A stretch of 64,000 nt of DNA. It comes from Rhizobium album (GTDB lineage Bacteria; Pseudomonadota; Alphaproteobacteria; Rhizobiales; Rhizobiaceae). The stretch spans positions 744,001-808,000 of the forward strand of contig NZ_QFBC01000002.1 of NCBI RefSeq assembly GCF_003122325.1, in the 5' to 3' direction. Below are positions 54,490 through 62,572 of this stretch, piece after piece. The translations under genes were made by a program, and so were the position numbers. Position 1 is the first letter of the stretch, and each line of letters starts with the position of its first letter. Below the pieces are notes generated by a model. The model saw nothing but the letters and a program-made list of their open reading frames with translations, was not told the DNA's origin and did no database searches.

Positions 54490-56390
54490 TCCGGCGCAGA
54501 ACGCTCCTGGCAATGCTTGCCTCGACGGCCATTCCGGCCACAGCCGCAGCACGTCGCCTCGAACCCGATTTCTTGGTCCCGCTGATGAATGCCGGCAAGC
54601 TGCCGACCGCGGCCGGGCGCCTGCCAAAGAACCCGCGGGTCGTGGACCTCGCCGCCATGGGCCGGGACGTCGGCAAATATGGCGGCACCGCGCGCATGCT
54701 GATCGGCAGCGCCAAGGACATCCGCCTGATGACCATTTGCGGTTATGCCCGGCTCGTCGGCTACGACGACAAGCTCGATCTTTCCGCCGATATCCTCGAA
54801 AGCTACGAGCATGTCGATGAAAAGGTCTTCACCTTCAAGATCCGTGCAGGCCACCGCTGGTCGGACGGCCGGCTCTTCACCGCGGAAGATTTCCGCTATT
54901 GCTGGGAGGACGTCATCCTCGACGAGAACCTGCGCAAGGGCGGGTTGCCGACCGATCTTCTGGTCGACGGCAAGCCGCCGCGCTTCGAGGTGATCGACGA
55001 GCTGACGGTGCGCTACAGCTGGGACGGTCCCAACCCGGATTTCCTGCCGCGCCTGGCCGCGCCGCAGCCGCTGACCATCGTCATGCCGGCGCATTACATG
55101 CAGCAGTTCCACCAGAAGTACCAGAACGCCAACCGCCTGGCCGGCCTGATGAAGGAACAGCGCACCAAGAGCTGGGTCGACCTGCACATCAAGATGTCGC
55201 GCAGCTACCGGCCGGAAAACCCCGAGCTGCCGACGCTCGACCCCTGGCGCAACACCACGAAGCCGCCAGCCGAACAATTCGTGTTCGAGCGCAATCCCTA
55301 TTTCCACCGCGTCGACCAGAACGGCACGCAGCTGCCCTATATCGATCGTTTCCTGCTCAACGTCAGCTCGTCCTCGATCATCACCGCCAAGGCCTGCACC
55401 GGCGAAAGCGACCTGCAGGCGACCGGCATCGATTTTGCCGATTACGCCTTCCTCAAGGATGCCGAGAAACGCTATCCGGTGAAGGTCGGCCTGTGGAAAG
55501 CGACGCGCGGCTCGAAGATCGCGCTGCTGCCCAACCTCAATTATGGCGACGAAACCTGGCGGGGCTTGCTGCAGGATGCGCGTTTCCGCCGGGCGCTGTC
55601 GCTTGCCATCGACCGCGAGGAAATCAACAAGGTGGTGTTCTACGGGCTCGCCAGGCCGAGCAGCGACACGATCCTGCCCGACAGCCCGCTGTACAAACCG
55701 GAATATGCCGCCGCGTGGAGCAGCCACGATCCCGATGCCGCCAACAGGCTGCTGGACGAACTCGGCCTGCAGAACCGCGACAGCGACGGCATCCGGCTGC
55801 TGCCGGACGGGCGGGAGGCACAGATCGTCGTCGAGACCGCCGGCGAAAGTACGCTCGACACCGACGTGCTGGAACTGATCACCGACCATTGGCGCAAGAT
55901 CGGCATTTCGCTGTTCATCCGCACCTCGCAGCGCGACGTCTTCCGCTCGCGCACCATGGGCGGCCAGATCATGATGACCATGTGGCCCGGCCTCGAAAAC
56001 GGCGTACCCACCCGCGACATGAACCCCAGCCAGCTGGCGCCGACCACCGACGACCAGCTGCAATGGCCGGTCTGGGGCATGCATTACCTGTCCAACGGCC
56101 AGAAGGGCCATGCGCCCGAGGTTGCCGAGGCCGCCCGGCTCGTCGAGCTCCTGAAGAGCTGGTATCACGCCCGCACGCCGGAAGAACGCACCGACATCTG
56201 GGGCGAGATGCTGGCGATCTATACCGACCAGGTCTTCTCCATCGGCATCGTCAACCAGACGCTGCAGCCGATCCTGCGCTCGGCGCATATGCGCAACGTG
56301 CCCGAGCGCGGCCTCTACGGTTTCGATCCCACCTGCTACCTCGGTGTCTACATGCCCGATACGTTCTGGTACGGCGAGGATATCGCCTGA
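54486..56390 (+). CDS. ABC transporter substrate-binding protein, family 5
   Basis: A 634-residue protein, long for the family. N-terminus MIRRRTLLAMLASTAIPATA is a signal peptide with a Tat-like RRR; the mature part has ESYEHVDEKVFTFKIRAG HRWSDG, the family 5 landmark, and ARFRRALSLAIDREEINKV. Large family 5 proteins of this type often bind oligosaccharides or large ligands (YejA-like). Starts by ATGA overlap with the ATPase; its stop shares TGATG with the first permease. Confidence 0.9.
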   Translation: MIRRRTLLAMLASTAIPATAAARRLEPDFLVPLMNAGKLPTAAGRLPKNPRVVDLAAMGRDVGKYGGTARMLIGSAKDIRLMTICGYARLVGYDDKLDLSADILESYEHVDEKVFTFKIRAGHRWSDGRLFTAEDFRYCWEDVILDENLRKGGLPTDLLVDGKPPRFEVIDELTVRYSWDGPNPDFLPRLAAPQPLTIVMPAHYMQQFHQKYQNANRLAGLMKEQRTKSWVDLHIKMSRSYRPENPELPTLDPWRNTTKPPAEQFVFERNPYFHRVDQNGTQLPYIDRFLLNVSSSSIITAKACTGESDLQATGIDFADYAFLKDAEKRYPVKVGLWKATRGSKIALLPNLNYGDETWRGLLQDARFRRALSLAIDREEINKVVFYGLARPSSDTILPDSPLYKPEYAAAWSSHDPDAANRLLDELGLQNRDSDGIRLLPDGREAQIVVETAGESTLDTDVLELITDHWRKIGISLFIRTSQRDVFRSRTMGGQIMMTMWPGLENGVPTRDMNPSQLAPTTDDQLQWPVWGMHYLSNGQKGHAPEVAEAARLVELLKSWYHARTPEERTDIWGEMLAIYTDQVFSIGIVNQTLQPILRSAHMRNVPERGLYGFDPTCYLGVYMPDTFWYGEDIA

Positions 56391-57391
56391 TGATGATGCG
56401 ATACATCCTGTGGCGCATCGCCGCGATGATCCCGACGTTGCTGATCATCTCGGCGCTGATCTTCACCATCATCGAACTGCCGCCGGGCGACTATTTCGAG
56501 AGCTACATCTCCGAACTGCAGGCGCAGGGCGAAGGCGTGGACATGCAGGAAATCGAAGAGCTCAGGGCGCAGTACGGTTTCGACAAACCGCCGATCCTGC
56601 GCTATTTCCACTGGGTCGGTGGCATGCTGACCGGCGATTTCGGCTATTCCTTCGAATACCAGCTGCCCGTCAACGAAGTGGTCGGCGACCGCCTGTGGTT
56701 GACGATCCTCGTCTCCTTCTGCACCATCCTCGTCACCTGGCTGGTAGCGTTTCCCATCGGCATCTATTCGGCGACCCATCAATATAGCTGGGGAGACTAC
56801 GGCCTGACCTTCCTCGGCCTGCTCGGCATCGCCATCCCCAACTTCACGCTGGCGCTGATCCTGATGTATTTCGCCAACATCTGGTTCGGCATCTCGATCG
56901 GCCACCTGATGGACCAGAAATTCCTTGGCGAGCCGATGAGCTGGGAAAAGGCGAAGTCGATCCTGGAACATCTCTGGATTCCGGTGATCATCGTCGGCAC
57001 CGCCGGCACGGCCGGCATGATCCGGCGCCTGCGCGCCAACCTTCTCGACGAGTTGCAGAAGCAATATGTCGTCACCGCCCGCGCCAAGGGGCTGCATCCC
57101 TTCCGGGCGCTCATCAAATATCCGCTGCGCATGTCGCTGAATTTCTTCGTCGCCGATATCGGCTCGATCCTGCCGCAGATCATCTCCGGCGCCGAAATCA
57201 CCGCCATCGTGCTGTCGCTGGAAACGACGGGGCCGATGCTCATCAAGGCGTTGCAAAGCCAGGATATGTATCTGGCGGGCTCGTTCCTGATGTTCCTCGC
57301 CTTCCTGACGGTGATCGGCATGCTAATATCGGACATCGCGCTCGCCTTTCTCGATCCGCGCATCCGGCTTCAGGGTGGGAGTGCCAAGTGA
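56390..57391 (+). CDS. ABC transporter permease, DppB/YejB type
   Basis: A 333-residue permease with six membrane segments. The first (YILWRIAAMIPTLLIISAL) is typical for DppB, and the EAA-like loop QYVVTARAKGLHPFRALIKY is intact. Three consecutive ATGs start the gene; the first overlaps the upstream stop. Partner of the DppC-type permease downstream. Confidence 0.92.
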   Translation: MMMRYILWRIAAMIPTLLIISALIFTIIELPPGDYFESYISELQAQGEGVDMQEIEELRAQYGFDKPPILRYFHWVGGMLTGDFGYSFEYQLPVNEVVGDRLWLTILVSFCTILVTWLVAFPIGIYSATHQYSWGDYGLTFLGLLGIAIPNFTLALILMYFANIWFGISIGHLMDQKFLGEPMSWEKAKSILEHLWIPVIIVGTAGTAGMIRRLRANLLDELQKQYVVTARAKGLHPFRALIKYPLRMSLNFFVADIGSILPQIISGAEITAIVLSLETTGPMLIKALQSQDMYLAGSFLMFLAFLTVIGMLISDIALAFLDPRIRLQGGSAK

Positions 57392-58566
57392 CGTCATCGC
57401 CTCTTCCCGAATCCGGCGCGCCGCTGGCGCATTTCGTCTCCACCGCGCCTTTCGACCCCTATGCGCTCAAGGAGATGACGCCGGCGCAGATCCGCGTCAA
57501 CAGCGCCTCGCAGCTGCGTCTGATGTGGTGGAAATTCAAGCGGCACAAGCTGGCGCTTGCCTCCGGCATCTTCCTCGCCGTGCTCTACCTGATGATCCTC
57601 GTCAGCGAGTTCCTGGCGCCCTACAACCTGCACAGCCGCAATGTCGATTTCATCCATGCGCCGCCGCAAGGCATCCATCTCTTCCATGACGGCACCTTCG
57701 TCGGCCCGTTCGTCTACGGGCGGGAAATGACGCTGGACATGGATACGCTGCGGCGCGTCTACACCGAAAAACCCGACGACATCGAACCGCTGCGTTTCTT
57801 CTGCAGCGGCGATCCCTACCGGTTCTGGGGCCTGTTCGATGCCAGCACGCATTTCGTCTGTCCGGCCAAGGACGGGCAGTTCTTCCTGCTCGGCACCGAC
57901 CGGCTCGGCCGCGACGTGCTGTCGCGCATCATCTACGGCGCCCGCATCTCGCTGACCATCGGCCTGCTCGGCATCACCGTCAGCTTCATCCTCGGCATCG
58001 TCATCGGCGGGCTGGCCGGTTATCACGGCGGCATTTTCGACCTCGTGGCGCAGCGCATCATCGAGGTGCTGCAGTCGATCCCGAGCATTCCGCTGTGGAT
58101 GGCGCTGGCGGCAATCATGCCGGTGACCTGGAGCCCGATCCTCATCTATCTCGGCATCACCCTCATCCTCGGCCTGCTCGACTGGACGGGACTTGCCCGC
58201 GCCGTACGGTCAAAACTCCTGTCGCTGCGCGAAGAGGATTACGTGCTGGCGGCGCAGCTGATGGGGGCGAAGTCGAGCCGCATCATCGGCCGCCACCTGG
58301 TGCCCGGATTCATGTCCCATCTCATTGCCACCGCGACCATATCGATCCCCGGAATGATTCTCGGCGAGACGGCGCTCAGCTTCCTCGGCCTCGGCCTGCG
58401 GCCGCCGATCACCAGCTGGGGCATTCTTCTCACCGAAGCCAGGAGCGTGAGCGTCATCGCCTTCTATCCCTGGCTTTTGTTCCCGACCATTCCTGTGATC
58501 CTGGTGATACTGGCATTCAATTTTCTGGGAGACGGCTTGCGCGACGCGGCCGATCCGTACAAGTAA
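57388..58566 (+). CDS. ABC transporter permease, DppC/YejE type, with enlarged periplasmic loop
   Basis: A 392-residue permease. A cytoplasmic N-terminal extension of about 60 residues and a roughly 100-residue periplasmic loop between the first and second membrane segments make it longer than DppC (about 300). LLGTDRLGRDVLSRIIYGAR and the EAA loop DYVLAAQLMGAKSSRIIGRH are canonical. The GTG start overlaps the preceding stop. Confidence 0.92.
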   Translation: MTSSPLPESGAPLAHFVSTAPFDPYALKEMTPAQIRVNSASQLRLMWWKFKRHKLALASGIFLAVLYLMILVSEFLAPYNLHSRNVDFIHAPPQGIHLFHDGTFVGPFVYGREMTLDMDTLRRVYTEKPDDIEPLRFFCSGDPYRFWGLFDASTHFVCPAKDGQFFLLGTDRLGRDVLSRIIYGARISLTIGLLGITVSFILGIVIGGLAGYHGGIFDLVAQRIIEVLQSIPSIPLWMALAAIMPVTWSPILIYLGITLILGLLDWTGLARAVRSKLLSLREEDYVLAAQLMGAKSSRIIGRHLVPGFMSHLIATATISIPGMILGETALSFLGLGLRPPITSWGILLTEARSVSVIAFYPWLLFPTIPVILVILAFNFLGDGLRDAADPYK

Positions 58567-58636
58567 CGGATTCGACGATGAACAGCACCTGTAACCGTAA
58601 AGCTGGTCCGGACGGGGCCGATTGGAAGGTCAGCGC

Positions 58637-59848
58637 ATGATGCGCCGTTTCGAAGATGCCCGCATCCTGATGTATAGCCATGACACGTTCGGGCTCGGTC
58701 ACCTCAGGCGCTGCCGCACGATCGCCCATTCCCTTGTCGAGGATTATCGCGGGCTCAACATCCTGATCATCTCGGGGGCGACGATCGCCGGCGCCTTCGA
58801 TTATCGCGCCCGCGTCGACTTCGTGAAGATCCCGAGTGTCATCAAGCTCCGCAACGGCGAATATACCTCGCTGGAAAAACATATCGACCTGCATGAAACG
58901 CTGAAGATGCGCCAGTCGATCATCCGCCATACGGCGGAGACCTTCGAACCCGACATCTTCATCGTCGACAAGGAGCCGATGGGCCTGCGCGGCGAAGTCG
59001 AGGAAACGCTCGCTTATCTCAAGACTCGCGGCACGACGCTGGTTCTCGGCCTGCGCGAGGTCATGGATGCGCCGCACCTGCTCGACGCCGAATGGAAGCG
59101 CAACGACGTGATGCGCAAGATCGGGCAATATTACGATCGCATCTGGGTCTACGGCCCGCCGGATTTCTACGATCCGCTGGTCGGGCTCGACGTGCCTCCC
59201 GCCGTGCGCTCGAAAATGGATTTCGTCGGCTTCCTGCAGCGCAGCGTTTCGCATGACCATGGCGACGACCATCGGCCGAGCGGCGACTACATTCTCGTCA
59301 CCACCGGCGGCGGCGGCGACGGTGCCGAACTGATCCATGACGTCATCCATGCCTACCAGCAGGACCCGACGCTGACCCACCGCGCCCTGATGGTGCTCGG
59401 TCCCTACATGCCTGCCAAGCAGCGCCGCAAGCTGGTGCGCAAAGGTTCGAAGATCCCCTATATCGAAGTGATCGAGTTCGACAACCGCATGGAGGAACTG
59501 ATCGCCGGCGCCAAGGCGGTCGTCGCCATGGGCGGTTACAACACCTATTGCGAGATCCTATCCTTCGACAAGCCGGCGCTGATCGTGCCACGCATCGTGC
59601 CGCGCCAGGAACAGCTGATCCGGGCGCAGCGCGCCGCCGAACTCGGGCTGATCGACATGCTGCTGCCGGAGGAATCCGCCGATCCGCTGCGGTTTGCCGC
59701 GGCGCTGAAAGCCCTGCCCTCACGCAACCCGCCCTCGGTGAACGCCAAGGGCTTGCGCTTGGAAGGGTTGCCGAATATCTCGCGCATCGTCGGAGACTGG
59801 ATCGACGGCCGCGGCGGCAAGGAGCCGCTGCGCGTGATCAAGAGATAG
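58637..59848 (+). CDS. Glycosyltransferase, MurG/GT28-like
   Basis: A 403-residue GT-B enzyme. N-terminal SHDTFGLGHLRRCRTIA is the acceptor-side glycine-histidine loop; C-terminal VVAMGGYNTYCEILSFDKPALIVPR is the donor-sugar nucleotide site. The ATG at 58637 is preceded by GGAAGGTCAGCGC. It is homologous in layout to the third glycosyltransferase of this run, suggesting duplication. It likely adds a sugar in cell-surface polymer synthesis. Confidence 0.85.
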   Translation: MMRRFEDARILMYSHDTFGLGHLRRCRTIAHSLVEDYRGLNILIISGATIAGAFDYRARVDFVKIPSVIKLRNGEYTSLEKHIDLHETLKMRQSIIRHTAETFEPDIFIVDKEPMGLRGEVEETLAYLKTRGTTLVLGLREVMDAPHLLDAEWKRNDVMRKIGQYYDRIWVYGPPDFYDPLVGLDVPPAVRSKMDFVGFLQRSVSHDHGDDHRPSGDYILVTTGGGGDGAELIHDVIHAYQQDPTLTHRALMVLGPYMPAKQRRKLVRKGSKIPYIEVIEFDNRMEELIAGAKAVVAMGGYNTYCEILSFDKPALIVPRIVPRQEQLIRAQRAAELGLIDMLLPEESADPLRFAAALKALPSRNPPSVNAKGLRLEGLPNISRIVGDWIDGRGGKEPLRVIKR

Positions 59849-59857
59849 GCAGAGCGC

Positions 59858-61102
59858 TTGCCGGACAACAGGAAAATCGTCGTCGTCCTGAAGGGATATC
59901 CGCGGCTCTCGGAAACCTTCATCGCCCAGGAACTGCTCGGCCTCGAACAGGCCGGCTTCGACCTGACGCTGGTGGCGCTACGCCGGCCGACGGACAAGAA
60001 GCGGCACCCCGTGCACGACGAGATCCGCGCACCGGTCCACTACCTGCCGGAATATCTCCACGAGGAGCCGCTCAGGGTTTTCCGCTCCTGGCTGAAGGCG
60101 CGCAAGCTGCCCGGCTTCAAGGCCGCCTTCTCCGCCTTTCTCGCCGACCTCCGGCGCGACTTCACCCGCAACCGCTTCCGACGCCTGGGGCAGGCCGCCG
60201 TGCTAGCGGCGGAATGGCCGCAGGGCGGTGCCTGGCTGCACGCGCATTTCATCCACACGCCGGCCTCCGTCGCCCGTTACGCCAGCCTGATGACCGGCAC
60301 GCCGTGGACCTGCTCGGCGCATGCCAAGGACATCTGGACCTCGGAGAGCTGGGAGCTTGCCAGCAAGCTCGAAAGCACCCGCTGGACCGTGACCTGCACG
60401 CATACCGGCTTCGACCATCTGAGAAAGCTGGCGGGTGGCAAGGACAATGTGCATCTCAGCTATCATGGCCTCGACCTCACCCGCTTCGCCCCGTTCGAGG
60501 GAGCGCGGCCACCGCATGACGGCAGCAACGCCGCCGAAACCGTGACGATCCTCAGCGTCGGACGGGCCGTCGAGAAAAAGGGTTACGACGTGCTGCTGCG
60601 GGCGCTTGCCCTCTTGCCCGGCAGTTTGCATTGGCGCTTCGAGCATATCGGCAGCGGTCCCGAAATCGCCACGCTGAAGGCGCTGGCATCCGAACTGGGA
60701 ATCGAGGCGCGCATTGCCTGGCGAGGCGCGCTCGACCAGAAGGATGTGCTCGACGCCTATCGCAGAAGCGATATCTTCGCGCTTGCCTGCCGCATCACCG
60801 CCGACGGCGACCGGGACGGATTGCCGAACGTGCTGGTCGAGGCGTCGAGCCAGCGGCTGGTCTGCGTTTCGACAGCGATTTCAGGGGTTCCCGAACTGCT
60901 GCGCGATGGAGAAAACGGGCTTCTTGTGCCCCCCGACAATCCGCAGGAACTGGCATACGCATTGGAAAGGTTGATCATCGCACCCGGCTTGCGCGCCCGG
61001 CTTGCCGATGCCACCGAAGAACGCGTCCGCACGCATTTCGACAACAAGGTCAGCATCCGGCAACTGACGGCGCTGTTCGAGCAGGAATGGCGGCAAACAT
61101 GA
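59858..61102 (+). CDS. Glycosyltransferase family 4
   Basis: A 414-residue GT-B enzyme: N-domain KGYPRLSETFIAQELLGLE, mid HAHFIHTPASVARYA, and C-domain ILSVGRAVEKKGYDVLLRAL with DGLPNVLVEASSQRL near the nucleotide. The start is a TTG with only a weak ribosome-binding site, 9 nt after the preceding stop, so coupling is likely. Stop overlaps the next ATG. Confidence 0.88.
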   Translation: MPDNRKIVVVLKGYPRLSETFIAQELLGLEQAGFDLTLVALRRPTDKKRHPVHDEIRAPVHYLPEYLHEEPLRVFRSWLKARKLPGFKAAFSAFLADLRRDFTRNRFRRLGQAAVLAAEWPQGGAWLHAHFIHTPASVARYASLMTGTPWTCSAHAKDIWTSESWELASKLESTRWTVTCTHTGFDHLRKLAGGKDNVHLSYHGLDLTRFAPFEGARPPHDGSNAAETVTILSVGRAVEKKGYDVLLRALALLPGSLHWRFEHIGSGPEIATLKALASELGIEARIAWRGALDQKDVLDAYRRSDIFALACRITADGDRDGLPNVLVEASSQRLVCVSTAISGVPELLRDGENGLLVPPDNPQELAYALERLIIAPGLRARLADATEERVRTHFDNKVSIRQLTALFEQEWRQT

Positions 61103-62271
61103 CCCACGATACGGTCCGCCGCGCACCGCGGGTCTTCTTCTACGTCCAGCATCTGCTGGGCATCGGCCATCTCGCCAGGGCGAGCCGCATTGCGCGTGCG
61201 CTCGGCGAGGATGGTTTCGCGGTGACGATGGTGACCGGCGGCACGCCGGTTGCCGGTTTTCCCGGTCCCGGCATGCGCCACGTCGCCCTGCCGACCATCG
61301 TTGCCGGCGACGCCGGTTTCTCCGGCATCGCCGATGCCGAAGGCCGGCCGGTCGATGATGCGTTCAAGGCTCGCCGCACGCAGATGCTGCTCGATGCCTT
61401 CCAGGAAACCGCTCCCGATATCGTCGTCATCGAGGCCTTTCCGTTCGGCCGACGGCAGGTGCGTTTCGAGCTGCTGCCGCTGCTTGCGGCAATCGAGGCC
61501 ATGAATCCGCGCCCCCGCGTCGTCACCTCGCTGCGCGACATCCTTCAGGAGCGCTCCAAGCCCGGCCGCGACGAAGAAACCGTCGCGCTGGTCAAGGCGC
61601 ATTTCGACCGCGTGCTGGTGCATGGCGATCCCTCCTTCGCCCGCATCGAGGAAACCTTTCCGCTCGCCGGCGAGATCGCCGACCGGATCGTCTATACCGG
61701 CATCGTCGCCGCGCCGCCGCCGGCGCCTCCGACTGAAACCTTCGACATCGTCGTGTCCGCCGGTGGCGGTGCCGTCGGCCGCGACGTGATCCGTGCCGCC
61801 TGCGATGCCGCCCGCGCCATTCCCGAAGTCGGCTCCTGGTGTCTGATCACCGGGCCGAACCTGCCGCAGGCGGATTTTGACGCGCTGGCGGCAGAAGCGC
61901 CGGCTGGCGTCAGCCTCGTGCGGTTCCGCCAGGATTTCGCCAGCCTGCTCGCCGGCGCGAAACTCTCGGTGTCGCAGGCCGGTTACAACACGGTCTGCGA
62001 CATTCTTCGCGCCGGATGCCGGTCCCTGCTGGTGCCGTTCACGGCCGGCGGCGAGACCGAACAGCCGGTGCGCGCACGCCGTCTCGAAGCGATGAACATC
62101 GCATCGGTGCTGACCGAAGCCGATCTGACGGCCGCATCGATGACGCAAAAGATCCGGGAAGCCCTGTCGCGGCCAAAACCGCCGGCCTATGCGCTGGATC
62201 TGGATGGTGCGCAACGCTCCGCAGCTGTTCTGCGCTCCCTCCTCCCTGCGCCGATCCTTCCATCGGAATAA
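61099..62271 (+). CDS. Glycosyltransferase, MurG/GT28-like (second copy type)
   Basis: A 390-residue GT-B enzyme. QHLLGIGHLARASRIARAL parallels the first enzyme's SHDTFGLGHLRRCRTIA; donor-side SQAGYNTVCDILRAGCRSLLV matches the first copy's GGYNTYCEIL segment. It starts by ATGA overlap with the GT4 gene. A strong terminator overlaps the stop codon. Confidence 0.85.
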   Translation: MTHDTVRRAPRVFFYVQHLLGIGHLARASRIARALGEDGFAVTMVTGGTPVAGFPGPGMRHVALPTIVAGDAGFSGIADAEGRPVDDAFKARRTQMLLDAFQETAPDIVVIEAFPFGRRQVRFELLPLLAAIEAMNPRPRVVTSLRDILQERSKPGRDEETVALVKAHFDRVLVHGDPSFARIEETFPLAGEIADRIVYTGIVAAPPPAPPTETFDIVVSAGGGAVGRDVIRAACDAARAIPEVGSWCLITGPNLPQADFDALAAEAPAGVSLVRFRQDFASLLAGAKLSVSQAGYNTVCDILRAGCRSLLVPFTAGGETEQPVRARRLEAMNIASVLTEADLTAASMTQKIREALSRPKPPAYALDLDGAQRSAAVLRSLLPAPILPSE

Positions 62272-62296
62272 AAACGGAGGATATCTCCGTTTTTAT
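62268..62296 (+). terminator. Strong rho-independent terminator of the glycosyltransferase run
   Basis: A perfect 12-bp stem (ATAAAAACGGAG with CTCCGTTTTTAT) around a 5-nt loop, ending in a T-tract. It includes the stop codon of the last glycosyltransferase and is nearly symmetric. Confidence 0.85.
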
Positions 62297-62572
62297 TCTT
62301 GACCGCGGCCGGCATCGGGTGCAAGAAAACGCTCCCGCCCCGCATATCCCCCGCGCAGCGGGCAAGCTCACGGCGTTCACACGGTTTTTCATATCGGCGA
62401 CAACGGCGATCGAACGCCGCTTACAGATCGATTTAAAAACTGTTATGTTTCGCCCCACGACTGAGGCAGGCGCGTAAAGATTTGCCTTCCGCGATCGCTT
62501 CCGCGCAACCTTCCGAGGGCGAGGGTGCGGCCCTGCCTCGTTTCATGCCTTCTCGTATCATCTGATCTGTCT
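62297..62572 (+). other. Gene-free spacer before the ABC exporter
   Basis: Together with the terminator this is a gap of about 300 nt. No plausible ORF was seen. It holds an 8-bp inverted repeat (CGGCGTTC at 62371-62378, GAACGCCG at 62412-62419), a promoter-like pair directly after it, and a GC-rich 5' leader of about 115 nt. Confidence 0.6.
62421..62449 (+). promoter_or_regulatory. Possible promoter of the ABC exporter gene
   Basis: TTACAG (62421-62426) and TATGTT (62444-62449) separated by 17 nt in the only AT-rich part of the spacer, about 123 nt before the start codon. The adjacent 8-bp inverted repeat could be an operator. Confidence 0.4.

Noticed and set aside
52603-54627. 674-codon minus-strand frame over the fused importer ATPase
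   Set aside because: Antisense shadow; the plus strand has two full sets of ATPase motifs.
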